A stretch of DNA of 64,000 nucleotides from Paenibacillus amylolyticus (GCF_003719335.1 NZ_RIAS01000009.1:186001-250000), one strand, 5' to 3'; shown: positions 19,846 through 29,700, counted from the stretch's first letter. Numbers and translations: made by a program. The notes: generated from the sequence alone by a model not told the origin.

Positions 19846-21146
19846 CGGCACACCTCTCCCGCAAACTGCTTTGCTGTCCAATGTAATAACCTAACATCTG
19901 TCTTTGTACCACCGATAAATGATAACCCTATGGCCAGTCCATCGGGACGGAGAACAGGAACCGTAACCTGGGGCAGGCCGGAAAGCCCTGCGATACAGGA
20001 GAGTTGCATCGTTTTGGCGCGGTAAGCTTCTGCTTCAGGACCCTTCAATCCCAGAAGGGGAGCTGGGCCCGGTGCGGTTGGAATGGCCAGCAGGCCCTCT
20101 TCTCCTAACAAGTCAACGAGGTTACGCCGTACGCGAGCACGCAGCTCCACTTCGGCCTCGCTAGCAGACTTCTCAAGGGAGCAAGCCCACTCAAAACGTT
20201 CTGCGATCCCCGGGCCAAACGTCGGACGTTCTTTTGTCAGCCAGCCACTGTGTTCGTGCGCAATTTCCAGCCCTTGAAGAACGCGGAATGTTGCTGACCA
20301 CTCTGCCAAGCTCTCGGCAGGTTCACTTAGGTCAATGGCTTGATAGCCATCCGGGTGCCATCCCTCAATTCCATGTAATGTTGAGAGTAAGATTGAACGA
20401 TCTTCAGCTTCTGGCAGGTCCCAAGCCTCTGACGCTATGAAGAAATGAGTGAAGGGCTTCATCTCTATTTCAGACGTAATTTCTGATCCATTTTCCTTCG
20501 GAAGGAGCTTTTCTTTCAGTAGCACGTTGCCTACGTTACGTAAAATAGTTACATCCTGACTCATCCAGCCGATTGTATCAAAGCTATGTGCAAGAGGGAT
20601 GACCCCTTCTGCCGATACAGTTCCATGCGTTGGGCGGAAGCCGTACAGACCACAGTACGAAGATGGAATACGTACAGAACCGCCAGTATCCGTTCCAACA
20701 GCGAAATCGACCAGTCCCGCTGCTGCTGCCACGGCAGACCCGCTCGATGAACCGCCTGGAATCCGATCCGAAGCGAGGGGATTGGTTGGCGTACCGTAAT
20801 GGGCATTTTCCCCATTCAGGCTGTACATCAATTCATCTGTCTGTGTTGTGCCTTCGAGATTTGCCCCATTCTCCAGCAGGATAAGCAATGCAGGAGCGGT
20901 AGAAGTTGCAGGCTCATGTGTGCGAAGCCAATCGGGATTGCCTGCTCCGCTTGTTTCTCCCTGAATATTGAAGACATCTTTAACTGCAAAGGTTAGTCCG
21001 CTTAGTGGGCCAGCTTGGGTAGCTGGAAGTCTGATTTCTGCATTAACGTACGCCCCCCAGTGATTAGACTGGAGTGCGTCGGTTGTTTCTTTTGGACCTG
21101 TTTTCGTTGCCGATGCCTCTGTCTGTTCCTGATTCGAATGTTTCAT
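19842..21146 (-). CDS. Amidase signature family hydrolase
   Basis: A 434-residue cytoplasmic hydrolase with the amidase-signature Ser-cisSer-Lys triad: K56 in FAVKDVFN, the cis-serine in GGSSSGS (131-137), and nucleophile S157 in GTDTGGSVRIPS. Relatives include AtzF/allophanate hydrolase, GatA and aryl amidases; GatA is excluded because gatB/C are absent and the protein is shorter. A ureide, allophanate or oxamate-like substrate fits the neighbourhood but is inference. The gene begins three bases after the upstream permease stop and ends overlapping the FAH gene, so all three form a tight unit. Confidence 0.85.
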   Translation of the reverse strand: MKHSNQEQTEASATKTGPKETTDALQSNHWGAYVNAEIRLPATQAGPLSGLTFAVKDVFNIQGETSGAGNPDWLRTHEPATSTAPALLILLENGANLEGTTQTDELMYSLNGENAHYGTPTNPLASDRIPGGSSSGSAVAAAAGLVDFAVGTDTGGSVRIPSSYCGLYGFRPTHGTVSAEGVIPLAHSFDTIGWMSQDVTILRNVGNVLLKEKLLPKENGSEITSEIEMKPFTHFFIASEAWDLPEAEDRSILLSTLHGIEGWHPDGYQAIDLSEPAESLAEWSATFRVLQGLEIAHEHSGWLTKERPTFGPGIAERFEWACSLEKSASEAEVELRARVRRNLVDLLGEEGLLAIPTAPGPAPLLGLKGPEAEAYRAKTMQLSCIAGLSGLPQVTVPVLRPDGLAIGLSFIGGTKTDVRLLHWTAKQFAGEVCR

Positions 21147-21149
21147 TAG

Positions 21150-22487
21150 TTATTCCCCTTTCGTTCTTATACTAGGGCTTAGTGCACTCAGGGAGGAGCG
21201 GGAGTGGACTTGGTTCAACAACAAAGCTAGTAAAATACCTACCAAAAGCCCGTTTCCGAGAAGTGGACGTAGCAATGGGGGGAATGTCGTGAAAATCTCC
21301 GACGGTAATCCCATAACGATAATACCTATGAATAATGGCGCAGCCGTCCGGTAGAGGTTCGCTGCATCCATATGAAGCTGTCCGAAATACTGGAGAGAAG
21401 AACCTAAAAGGCGAAGGTACGTCACGAATAGTACAGCGCTTCCGATACTGAGCGGAAGTTGTGTCAGTAAACCGGTGACAGCTGGAATCAGGCCGATGGC
21501 TGCAAATAGCAGACCCCCGATGACAAACGGAAGCTTTTCTCGCATACGGGTTTGTTGGAGAAAGCCGACAGAACTAACATATGGAGCGTATGGAACGAGT
21601 CCGAGCAGACCCGATATCACTGCAAGGATGCCGCTGATTGTAAAAGACCGTTTATACTGGCTGCTCGCCGCTTCGTGTTCATAGATAGCGTCAGTACCTT
21701 TCAGGGCGCCAAATGTGTTTGAAGTGTTGATTAAACCGGCAATCACGGCGATCGCGATTACGCCAGCGTTCAATCCACCTGTAGGTTCTCCAAGCGGAAA
21801 CCAGCCTGCATCGAGTGTTCCCGAGTTGGGTGTTCCCCCAGAGCTGCCGAAGATAAATACATGTAATGCCCAGCCGCCCAAAATACCAATTAGCAAAGCA
21901 TACTGCGCTATGGCTGGCCTTGCTTTTATGGATAAGACAGCTACAAAAACAGCCACTGCTGCCGCCAGTAGGAAAACGGCAGGTTGGATGACGTGCGCCT
22001 TATCGGAAGAGCCTGATGAAATACCAAGCATACCTTCGAGAAAAATGATATTCAGTCGGCAACCAAGTAAGAACATAAATACGGCCATGACCCCTGGCGT
22101 GAATAATTTCGATAAAGGAGTGGCTAGGCCGCATAAACCAATCAGGATCGTGATCACACCCGAGATCAGAATGCCGACGGCGAGGCTGCCCCCGAGCTCC
22201 GTCATGGATATACCAAGGGAGGGGGCGGATGCGCTAAGACTCAGGATGACACCCCACCATAATCCCGACTGTCCTTCCATGACAGATCTTTGATGTCCAA
22301 GCCATGCTTGTACAGCACATGCGATTCCGGTGAGAATGAATGAACACTGGATCAGAAATTGAATTCGTTCCTGGGGCAGTGCAAATGCCGCCCCAACTGT
22401 AATAGGTATAACTACCGTATTGGTAAATAAGAAAAACAGCCATTGCAGCCCGCCCAGACCGGAGCGCAGCCAGTTGATATTAAACAT
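21150..22487 (-). CDS. NCS2 family purine/xanthine permease (YbbY-like)
   Basis: A 445-residue transporter with roughly 12-14 hydrophobic segments. N-terminal NWLRSGLGGLQWLFFLFTNTVVIPITVG, the GLCGLATPLSKLFTPGVMAVFMFLLG region and GLINTSNTFGALKGTDAIYE (the family's central acidic motif area) place it in the uracil/xanthine permease group. E. coli ybbY, of the same type, also lies in an allantoin cluster. Start ATG 22487 follows GGAAGGTG. The substrate may be urate, xanthine or a ureide intermediate; with the NCS1 protein the cluster has two uptake systems. Confidence 0.85.
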   Translation of the reverse strand: MFNINWLRSGLGGLQWLFFLFTNTVVIPITVGAAFALPQERIQFLIQCSFILTGIACAVQAWLGHQRSVMEGQSGLWWGVILSLSASAPSLGISMTELGGSLAVGILISGVITILIGLCGLATPLSKLFTPGVMAVFMFLLGCRLNIIFLEGMLGISSGSSDKAHVIQPAVFLLAAAVAVFVAVLSIKARPAIAQYALLIGILGGWALHVFIFGSSGGTPNSGTLDAGWFPLGEPTGGLNAGVIAIAVIAGLINTSNTFGALKGTDAIYEHEAASSQYKRSFTISGILAVISGLLGLVPYAPYVSSVGFLQQTRMREKLPFVIGGLLFAAIGLIPAVTGLLTQLPLSIGSAVLFVTYLRLLGSSLQYFGQLHMDAANLYRTAAPLFIGIIVMGLPSEIFTTFPPLLRPLLGNGLLVGILLALLLNQVHSRSSLSALSPSIRTKGE

Positions 22488-22585
22488 GTGTCACCTTCCG
22501 TGTGGATCTTCGTTGAAAATATTTCCCATGCATTCAGCAATCCATGATGCAGTTGATGTATCTTGAACGAAGTCTGAATTGTACA

Positions 22586-22615
22586 AAAGGATTCCGGCAG
22601 TTCCCGGAATCCTTT
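22586..22615 (-). terminator. Hairpin between pucG and the NCS2 permease gene
   Basis: AAAGGATTCCGG and CCGGAATCCTTT form a perfect 12-bp stem with a 6-base loop. On the minus strand the 3' arm ends in TTTT. It may terminate or attenuate transcription after pucG, splitting the cluster into two units. Confidence 0.6.
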
Positions 22616-22700
22616 CAATATTGAAAATAGCCTTGATTCTAATTGGAAAATAGCCTGTTCCTATCGATATCTAAATCCCTCAGAGCTTTACTCTACAGCT

Positions 22701-23930
22701 TTATTCTGCGTGCTCGTAAACGTCGAGGGCCTCTTGCACCCCGCGTCCAATCACAATCGGAGCTTTATGGCGGATTAGCACAGCTTCTAGAGCGGATAGG
22801 ACGAATAGTACGTTTTCTTTCCGACAACTGTAACCCATGGTGCCGATTCTCCAGATCTGCCCATGCAACGGTCCGAATGAGCTAGCGATCTCAATGCCGA
22901 ACTGAGTCAGAAGTGTAGTTCGTACAGACTCGCCATCAATGCCTGCCGGAATTTTTACACAGGTGACGACTGGAAGCTTCCATGCTTTATCGTTGAACAG
23001 CTCCAGACCCATGCCGCGGATACCTGCCATTAGTGCTTTTTCATGCAAACGATGACGTTCGAAGCGTTCCTCAAGTCCTTCCTCCAGCAGAATACGCAAT
23101 CCTTCGCGCAGTGCGTACAGCATAGATGTTGCCTCCGTATGATGGTTCAACCGGCGTGGTCCCCAGTAATCTTGCAGCTGGCTCAGGTCAAAGTAATTAC
23201 TGCGGATCGGGTGTGCGACATCCCGGCGATCACTCTCAAGTGCAACACCACGTTCTACCTTTTTCCGACTTGCCAGAATGCGTTCTACCCGCTCGTTATA
23301 AGTCACAGGAGCCATGCCAGAAGGGACAGATATGCACTTTTGGGTGCCGCCAATCACGGCATCGAGTTGCCATTCATCTACTCTGACGGGGGCGCCGCCA
23401 ATGGAAGCAACAGCATCAACGACCGTTAACACACCGAGTTCTCGGCAAGCTGGACCGATCTGGTCCAGTGGTTGCATGCAACCGGTTGAAGTCTCGCCAT
23501 GTACAATAGCAAGAATTTTGGGCTGAACTCGTTTTACCTCGTCGATTACTGCTTGTTGGTCAAATACTTCTCCCCACGGGCATTCCATCAGATGGAGTTC
23601 GGCGCCGTGACGCTCAGCGATTTCAGTAAGCAGATGCCCAAAGCGTCCGAAGATAGGGACAAGCACTTTGTCCCCTGGCTCGATCAGGCTGCACAGCACG
23701 GCTTCCAGACCGGAACGTGAAGTGCCATCAACCGGAAAGGCCCACTGGTTCGTCGTTTGGAATGTCTGCCGCAACATGTCCATCGTTTCGTTCATCATTC
23801 GGGTGAATTCCGGATCAAATTGACCCAGAATGGGCGTTGCCATGGCTCTCAAAACTCTGGGGTCAACCTCGACCGGTCCTGGGGTCATAATGGTTCTCAA
23901 AGGTGCATGAATTTCCCGGTACTGTGTCAT
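22701..23930 (-). CDS. pucG: (S)-ureidoglycine-glyoxylate aminotransferase
   Basis: A class-V PLP aminotransferase that moves the amino group of ureidoglycine to glyoxylate, producing glycine and an oxalurate-type product. 409 residues from ATG 23930, ten bases after AGGAGG (the open frame extends 11 codons upstream to 23963, abutting the previous gene). Seen are TPGPVEVDPRVLRAM at the N-terminus, the GETSTG and VDAVASIGGAPV segments, and the PLP lysine K198 in GGTQKCIS. Serine-glyoxylate or alanine-glyoxylate transaminase is the alternative by family; the neighbouring allantoate hydrolase and PucR favour PucG. Confidence 0.88.
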   Translation of the reverse strand: MTQYREIHAPLRTIMTPGPVEVDPRVLRAMATPILGQFDPEFTRMMNETMDMLRQTFQTTNQWAFPVDGTSRSGLEAVLCSLIEPGDKVLVPIFGRFGHLLTEIAERHGAELHLMECPWGEVFDQQAVIDEVKRVQPKILAIVHGETSTGCMQPLDQIGPACRELGVLTVVDAVASIGGAPVRVDEWQLDAVIGGTQKCISVPSGMAPVTYNERVERILASRKKVERGVALESDRRDVAHPIRSNYFDLSQLQDYWGPRRLNHHTEATSMLYALREGLRILLEEGLEERFERHRLHEKALMAGIRGMGLELFNDKAWKLPVVTCVKIPAGIDGESVRTTLLTQFGIEIASSFGPLHGQIWRIGTMGYSCRKENVLFVLSALEAVLIRHKAPIVIGRGVQEALDVYEHAE

Positions 23931-23963
23931 CTCATCATCGCCTCCTGGTTTCTGGTTGTTCAT

Positions 23964-25208
23964 TCAATATGCCAGCTTGTATAACAGGTCGATTAACAGG
24001 CGAACTCCGCGCTGCAAATCTTCCGTATGAGTGAATTCAGCAGGGGAGTGGCTAATGCCGCCCTGGCTTGGTACGAATAATAATCCTGTTGGACAATGTG
24101 TGCCGAAGATCTGTGAGTCATGTCCTGCTCCGCTGGTCATTCTTTTGTACGAAATACCTTCTCTTTTTAAAATGTCCTCAGCCGTTTGGTTTAACGTGCA
24201 ATCCATCGCAACGGGAGGTTCATCCATCCACTTATGGCAAGTGACCGTTGTTCCGTGTTCAGAGGTGACAGTCTCGAAATCACTGAAGCATGCCTCACAA
24301 AATTGCTCAATGATCTTCGCATCACTGTGACGGACATCCAGGCTAAAGGTGACCTCGCGTGCAATGACATTACCTACATTCGGTTTAACTTCCATACGCC
24401 CAACGGTGGCAACAAGTCCGGATTCGTGGGCGTTAGCCCGATGCATCAATATTCGGATCAACTCGGCTGAAGTAAACATCGCATCGTGACGCCAATGCAT
24501 AGGTGTTGTCCCGGCATGATTGCTCTGACCGTATACCGTAATGTTATAGCGGCGTTGCCCCACGATGTGACTGACGATGCCGATCGATTTCTCTTCGCGT
24601 TCAAGCACTTGGCCTTGTTCGATGTGTAGTTCAATAAAACATTCCAGGTCCTTGCGTGTTGGCTGTGCATGAAGTCCGAGTCCGAATCCTGCCTCGTGCA
24701 TCGCCTGTTCGAAGGGGATTCCGTTTACATCGTTGATGTGGTGAACGGCCTCGCGCTCTTTTACTCCCGTTATGTTGCCCGAGCCCCAATAAGTCATTGG
24801 AAAACGACTACCTTCTTCTTCGCACAACGATACCACTTCGATCGGTTTGAGTGGCTGACCGTAATGTGTGAGCAAATATTCCACAGCAATGAGTGCTGCA
24901 ATGATCCCATAGGCTCCGTCATATTTTCCACCGCCGATCACGGTGTCGACATGAGATCCGGTTAATACAACGTTTGCTTCAGGGTCGCGTCCAGAGAGCC
25001 TGCCGAATAAATTGCCGACATCGTCATAGCGTGCAGATAAACCAAGTAGTTCTATTCTGGCTTGAATCGCCTTCTGAGCTGCGCTCCAAGCCGGGTCATA
25101 GAGCAAACGGGTTACACCGCCGCTGTTGTCTTTTCCGTACGAAGCCAGCCATTCGACCATCTCTTCGATCTGCTTAGACAAGGCAGATGGTTTTGGTTGT
25201 TCAATCAT
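23964..25208 (-). CDS. pucF: Allantoate amidohydrolase (M20/N-carbamoylase family)
   Basis: A metal-dependent hydrolase removing a carbamoyl group from allantoate to give ureidoglycine, ammonia and CO2. 414 residues from ATG 25208; an in-frame start at 25235 is possible but has a poorer ribosome site. Zinc ligands are in GSHVDTVIGGGKYDGAYG, CEEEGSRFP and HIEQGQVLE, followed by the dimerisation domain with GQSNHAGTTPMHWRHDAM and a C-terminal GAGHDSQIF. N-carbamoyl-L-amino-acid hydrolase is the close alternative. First gene of the minus-strand cluster, 33 bp before pucG and divergent from the pucR-type gene. Confidence 0.87.
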   Translation of the reverse strand: MIEQPKPSALSKQIEEMVEWLASYGKDNSGGVTRLLYDPAWSAAQKAIQARIELLGLSARYDDVGNLFGRLSGRDPEANVVLTGSHVDTVIGGGKYDGAYGIIAALIAVEYLLTHYGQPLKPIEVVSLCEEEGSRFPMTYWGSGNITGVKEREAVHHINDVNGIPFEQAMHEAGFGLGLHAQPTRKDLECFIELHIEQGQVLEREEKSIGIVSHIVGQRRYNITVYGQSNHAGTTPMHWRHDAMFTSAELIRILMHRANAHESGLVATVGRMEVKPNVGNVIAREVTFSLDVRHSDAKIIEQFCEACFSDFETVTSEHGTTVTCHKWMDEPPVAMDCTLNQTAEDILKREGISYKRMTSGAGHDSQIFGTHCPTGLLFVPSQGGISHSPAEFTHTEDLQRGVRLLIDLLYKLAY

Positions 25209-25379
25209 CAAGTGCAGTATCCCCCATTCCGGCAACGCTAGCTTTCCGGCCGATGTTAGATTAATTAACTTGGCATTGCGTTTAATTCATCGTAAAATAA
25301 AAAAAGTTAAAAATCATTCACGAAAATGTAGAAGAATAGCTAAATTCGTTGTGCATGTTAACCATAGGAGTGGAGAAGG

Positions 25380-27011
25380 ATGAAAATGAGTGACCTGCTG
25401 AAGCTGGCTGTATTCAACGGCACAATCGTGGTAGGGGGAAGCGGTGGTTTGAATCGGGAAGTTCATACCGTCAATATGATGGATGCTCCTGATATTATTC
25501 CGTACTTGAAAAGAAATGAGTTATTGATTACGACGGCTTTTCACTTCAAGGATGACCTGCCGGCTCTGCTCGAACTGATTCGTGAGATGGGGCAACAGGA
25601 ATGTGCAGGACTGGGTATCAAAAGTAAAAGGTTTCTCGGCCATATTCCCGAATCCGCAGTTCAGCTGGCAAATGAGTTAGAACTGCCTCTGGTGGAACTG
25701 CCTGTTGATCCTTCGCTAGGTGATATTGTCAACAAATCGCTGAGTCATATCCTCGATGTGCGAACGACGGAGTTGCATAATGCGATACAGACCCATCGCC
25801 AGTTCACTCAACAAATTATGAGCGGTCAAGGTATACCTAAGCTGCTTGATCAATTATCTGCTTTGCTGCGACTTCCTGTATATTTGCTCGGGCCGTATCT
25901 GCAGCCGATTTTCGGCCGAGTTCCTGCTAAAACGGCTGCACAGCTAGAGGTGTTGTTATCTGGCGGCGGTCAATTTCATGTTACGCCTTCCATGTTCTCG
26001 GCATTTTCCTTGTTAGGGGAGGAACGCGAAACGTTCACGTTATTTCCTGTATACACCCATAGGCAACTGCATTTCCTATGTATTACCGGTTTCATATCAC
26101 CTTCTGAACGTTCAAGCATTCTGACCATTGAACAGGCAACCAACGTGATTGCGTTTGAATTAATGAAGGATAATGCATTGAAGCAGAATCGGCGCCGAAT
26201 CCAGAATGAGTTTTTTACAAACTTTATTGGAGGGGTCTTCTCAAGCAATGAGGAGATTGCTAACCGGGCAAGAGAGTTTGGACTATCCAGCGATCAACGG
26301 TACCTTTGTGCGGTCGGCAAGCTGAATGGCAAGGATCGAGCGACATCATTCATGCAATACAAGGCAGAACAGGATCAGATTGCCGAACATCTTCAAGGAG
26401 AGCTAGCGCAATTCCGCCATCCAATATATTTGTTTACCCATGACCGATCCTATGTGTTACTCATGCCGCTGGTTGAAGAGTGGGAGATGATCAAAACTTC
26501 CTTTACCCAGCTACTGGAACGTCTGCAACGTAAAATAGCCATGTATTACGAATCCGAGCTGTCATTTGGTCTTAGCAGTTATGCCCAGCCACTTAGCCAG
26601 ATTCCTTTATCTTTTAAAGAGGCCAATGAAGCTCTCTATTTCGGGAGTATATCAGGGAAAATGCGCTTTATTGAATTGTATCAGCCGAAGGAAGTATCTG
26701 AAATTTTGCGTTTAATTCCCCAAGATCATCTAAGAAAATTTTATGTGGATACAATGCAAGGATTCGAAGACGAGACACTTAAGGATCACCATATGTTGCT
26801 TCATACCTTGTCCGTATATCTGGAAACGCACTGTCATCTTGCGGAGACGGCAAAGCGACTTTATATTCATCGGAATACCGTAATTTATCGACTGGAAAAA
26901 TGCGAGGAGATTATTGGCCGCAGCTTGAAAGACCCGGAAGAAACGTTACGTCTTCGGATGGCTTTTCGGATCAAAGCGTTGCTACCGGAAGAAGGAAAGG
27001 CAGAGTTTTAA
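25380..27011 (+). CDS. pucR: PucR family transcriptional regulator
   Basis: A 543-residue regulator with the PucR N-terminal purine-catabolism domain (residues 5-125, including NMMDAPDIIPYLKRNELLITT), a central GGDEF-like/linker region, and a C-terminal PucR-type helix-turn-helix (LSVYLETHCHLAETAKRLYIHRNTVIYRLEKCEEIIG). Start ATG 25380 follows GGAGAAGG. In B. subtilis PucR senses purine-degradation intermediates and activates puc operons. Here it is divergent from the ureide genes across a 171-bp gap, the usual place of a local activator. I found no clear PucR box; TTAACCATAG at 25360 is only a partial match. Confidence 0.9.
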   Translation: MKMSDLLKLAVFNGTIVVGGSGGLNREVHTVNMMDAPDIIPYLKRNELLITTAFHFKDDLPALLELIREMGQQECAGLGIKSKRFLGHIPESAVQLANELELPLVELPVDPSLGDIVNKSLSHILDVRTTELHNAIQTHRQFTQQIMSGQGIPKLLDQLSALLRLPVYLLGPYLQPIFGRVPAKTAAQLEVLLSGGGQFHVTPSMFSAFSLLGEERETFTLFPVYTHRQLHFLCITGFISPSERSSILTIEQATNVIAFELMKDNALKQNRRRIQNEFFTNFIGGVFSSNEEIANRAREFGLSSDQRYLCAVGKLNGKDRATSFMQYKAEQDQIAEHLQGELAQFRHPIYLFTHDRSYVLLMPLVEEWEMIKTSFTQLLERLQRKIAMYYESELSFGLSSYAQPLSQIPLSFKEANEALYFGSISGKMRFIELYQPKEVSEILRLIPQDHLRKFYVDTMQGFEDETLKDHHMLLHTLSVYLETHCHLAETAKRLYIHRNTVIYRLEKCEEIIGRSLKDPEETLRLRMAFRIKALLPEEGKAEF

Positions 27012-27029
27012 GGGTGACCGAATATGATT

Positions 27030-27111
27030 AAAAGCAGGCTGAGATAAACTGCACCTCCAGGCTAGTTAAAGTAACCAAGGGGGCGCAGTGCACTTCAGGC
27101 CTGCTTTTTTC
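27030..27111 (+). terminator. Long rho-independent terminator after the pucR-type gene
   Basis: AAAGCAGGC (27031-27039) pairs with GCCTGCTTT (27099-27107) around a second inner stem (CTGC.CC/GGGCGCAG), followed by TTTTTT. The stem-loop spans about 80 bases, longer than usual. Confidence 0.75.
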
Positions 27112-27153
27112 TAATGGCCAATTAATGAGGGAAAAAAGGGTTTCTTTAATGCC

Positions 27154-27942
27154 TCAGTCTCTTTTAGACAGCGGCAGCCACTTCAGCACATCCTGAATTT
27201 TCATGTCCCAGTAACCCCATTCATGTTCCCCAGGCTCTTCCTCGTAAGTTAACTTGAAGTCTGTCTCGGCGCAGGATTTGCGGAACGTCTGATTATCTTC
27301 ATACAGAAAATCCTCTGTTCCACAGCATTGATAGAGGAGCGGTCGTGGAGCCGTGTTATGTTTGCTCTCCTGGAGCAAATGGATCAAATCGTTCTCTGAA
27401 CCTGCAAATTGCGGACCAAAGATACGTAACAGTTCAGCCTGCCGTAAGGCGGATGGGACGTCGTTGTTCAAATGAGCGGCCATGTCAAGAGCGCCCGAAA
27501 GACTTGCCGCCGCAGCGTACTGATCGGGTTTTCGTAGAGCCAGCTTGAAGGCACCGTATCCGCCCATGGATAGGCCAGCTACGAAATTATCTTCGCGTTT
27601 AGCTGAAAGCGGGAAGAATGAGCGGGCCAGTGTTGGCAGTTCTTCGCTTATAAATGTCCAGTAACGCCCTCCCTCCGCCATATCCGTGTAGAAGCTTCGA
27701 TGGACCTGCGGCATAACGACCGCAATACCAAGTGAAGCGACATAACGTTCAATCGAAGTACGGCGTAGCCAAATGGAGTCATCGTCTGACATTCCGTGAA
27801 GCAAATACAGGGTGGGGTGCAGACCGGAACCTTTCACATTTTCCATACCGATCTGAGTGTGGGTCTGCTGTGGCAGAATGACATGCATGCTTGTGCTTAA
27901 TCCGAGGGCGTCCGAGTAGAAATCGCATTTAATGAGTGCCAT
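27154..27942 (-). CDS. Esterase D / S-formylglutathione hydrolase-like esterase (EstA type)
   Basis: A 262-residue alpha/beta-hydrolase of the esterase D family, similar in layout to tributyrin esterases. There is an [17 protein letters not shown] oxyanion region, nucleophile S125 in [14 protein letters not shown], a likely acid D in [12 protein letters not shown], and histidine in [10 protein letters not shown]. It lacks a signal peptide, so it is probably cytoplasmic. The natural ester substrate cannot be read from the sequence. Monocistronic on the minus strand between the pucR terminator and a 293-bp gap. Confidence 0.85.
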   Translation of the reverse strand: MALIKCDFYSDALGLSTSMHVILPQQTHTQIGMENVKGSGLHPTLYLLHGMSDDDSIWLRRTSIERYVASLGIAVVMPQVHRSFYTDMAEGGRYWTFISEELPTLARSFFPLSAKREDNFVAGLSMGGYGAFKLALRKPDQYAAAASLSGALDMAAHLNNDVPSALRQAELLRIFGPQFAGSENDLIHLLQESKHNTAPRPLLYQCCGTEDFLYEDNQTFRKSCAETDFKLTYEEEPGEHEWGYWDMKIQDVLKWLPLSKRD

Positions 27943-28235
27943 ACCAAAAAGTAACCCCTTTCATGAATGGATGTTTAAAAGATGTTTCTATGCAATGGAA
28001 AAGGTAAGAAAGCGGGACGATACCAGCTACTATTCAAGGTTATACCCAAAATAAAGTAAACGCAACGAAAGGTTATAAAACGTATTCGATAATTGCAAAA
28101 AATAACTTGTTTACAATCAAGTTTAGGAACAAACAACAAACAAAGAAAAGTTTATTTTTATCACATATGATCCTCGCACCTTTACAACGTAACAATGTTT
28201 TGTTACACTGTATTCAATGGAAAGGGGGTCCTGAA

Positions 28236-28859
28236 ATGACAGATGATTTGATCTCCAAAAAAGAACTGCTTGACCTGACAGGTATTTCATACGGTCAACT
28301 ATATCGATGGAAACGGAAAAACCTCATTCCCGAGGAATGGTTTATTCGAAAGTCTTCTTTTACGGGACAGGAAACATTTTTCCCAAAACAGCAGATTTTA
28401 CAGCGGATCGACAAGATCATTCATATGAAAGACGGACTGTCGCTGGATGAACTGGCGGATGTGTTTTCGCCAACACTTGGTGAGGTGGAGATGTCCGATC
28501 AGCAATTGCTAGACCGAAACATTGTTTCGTTCGCTTCGCTTGATCTGTTAAATGAGGCTGGACGCCAGCAGGCATTATACGGTTTGGAACAGATTATGAT
28601 GCTATATGTGCTTGAGAAGTTGCTTCTCAGCGGGGATATCACGCAGCAGGAGGGATTGCTCTTAATTGATGTGATGTCTGAGCACTACTATCGGTTCCGA
28701 GACCGAGCTAGTGAACTGCTGCTTATTCGCAAGATGGGCGTACCTACCTTAATGGTAGTGAACTCGGGAGCAGAGCTTTATTTTGATCATGGGGTAAAAG
28801 TGGTACTCCGCATTCCGCTGGCAACGTTCATGGAAGAATTGAAAATTAAATTGGGCTGA
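28236..28859 (+). CDS. YhbD-like protein (DUF4004) with N-terminal MerR-like helix-turn-helix
   Basis: A 207-residue protein resembling B. subtilis YhbD, function unknown. ATG 28236 follows AAAGGGGGT; the frame is open 43 codons upstream without a ribosome site. The N-terminus (ISKKELLDLTGISYGQLYRWKRKNLIPEEWFIRK) looks like a MerR-type helix-turn-helix, then comes a mixed helical domain of about 120 residues. It directly precedes the bactofilin gene, whose ribosome site overlaps this gene's stop codon, so the two are translationally coupled as in the B. subtilis yhbDEF locus. Confidence 0.85.
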   Translation: MTDDLISKKELLDLTGISYGQLYRWKRKNLIPEEWFIRKSSFTGQETFFPKQQILQRIDKIIHMKDGLSLDELADVFSPTLGEVEMSDQQLLDRNIVSFASLDLLNEAGRQQALYGLEQIMMLYVLEKLLLSGDITQQEGLLLIDVMSEHYYRFRDRASELLLIRKMGVPTLMVVNSGAELYFDHGVKVVLRIPLATFMEELKIKLG

Positions 28860-28872
28860 GGGGGATTTTATA

Positions 28873-29700
28873 ATGGAAGAACGTCACTTGAGAAATGATC
28901 TGAATGTTACAGGGTCTCGTAAAACAACGGGCGGTTCCTATCATCGGGTAAATATCGATGGTATGGCTAAACTGGATGGTGATCTGGATTGTTCCTCCCT
29001 GAGTGTTAACGGCACGCTGAAAATCTATGGTTCCCTCGTCTCTGAAAGTACAACGGTTAATGGTATGGCCAAAGTGGAGGGAGAACTTCGCACCCAGTCT
29101 CTTGATGTCAACGGAACACTGGGAGTCCACGGTGCAGCTCGAGCCGAGAGCACAATGGTTAATGGAATGTGTACGATTAATGGTCCGCTGGTTAGCTCCC
29201 GGGTACGTGTGGATGGCATGACCACGATTAATGGAGACCTGTCTACACCTGAGTTTACCGTGAACGGAAAGTGTAATGTGCGCGGTGGAGTGAACGGTGA
29301 ACGTATTGATATTGGGGGTATGGCGACTATTGATGGAGATGTGCAGGGAGAGAAAATCGACGTTCAGGGCAATATTAAGGTAGGCGGACTTCTTAATGCG
29401 GACAGTGTGGAGATTCGATTATACACGTCCTCTTCAGCAAGAGAAGTAGGCGGCGAGCGGATCGACATCCGGCGCAAGGAACGCAGCGGATTCTGGAAAG
29501 CGCTCGGATTAGGCGGGGCACCATCCTTCAGGGCTCAACTGATCGAGGGCGATGAAATTGTGCTGGAAGATACCGAAGCAGATACGGTTCGAGGGAATCG
29601 GGTCCATATTGGGCGAGGTTGTAATATCCGGTTTGTGGAGTATTCTGGTGAACTATCCGTTGATCCGGAAGCAAAGGTAGGCAGCAGTGTGCGAATCTAG
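28873..29700 (+). CDS. Bactofilin-like polymer-forming protein (YhbE/YhbF type)
   Basis: 275 residues built mostly of short right-handed beta-helix repeats (DGMAKLDGDLDCSSLSVNG, NGTLKIYGSLVSESTTVNG and so on, about 18-20 residues each) between residues 28 and 180. Bactofilins polymerise without nucleotide into cytoskeletal filaments. There is a second short beta region at the C-terminus after an insert carrying RKERSGFWKALGLGG. The ribosome site GAGGGGGA overlaps the stop of the yhbD-like gene. Role in cell shape or flagellar assembly is inference from the family. Confidence 0.88.
   Translation: MEERHLRNDLNVTGSRKTTGGSYHRVNIDGMAKLDGDLDCSSLSVNGTLKIYGSLVSESTTVNGMAKVEGELRTQSLDVNGTLGVHGAARAESTMVNGMCTINGPLVSSRVRVDGMTTINGDLSTPEFTVNGKCNVRGGVNGERIDIGGMATIDGDVQGEKIDVQGNIKVGGLLNADSVEIRLYTSSSAREVGGERIDIRRKERSGFWKALGLGGAPSFRAQLIEGDEIVLEDTEADTVRGNRVHIGRGCNIRFVEYSGELSVDPEAKVGSSVRI

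Noticed and set aside
25236..25379. PucR box between the allantoate hydrolase gene and pucR
   Set aside because: Only a partial match (TTAACCATAG) overlapping the pucR ribosome site; insufficient to call.
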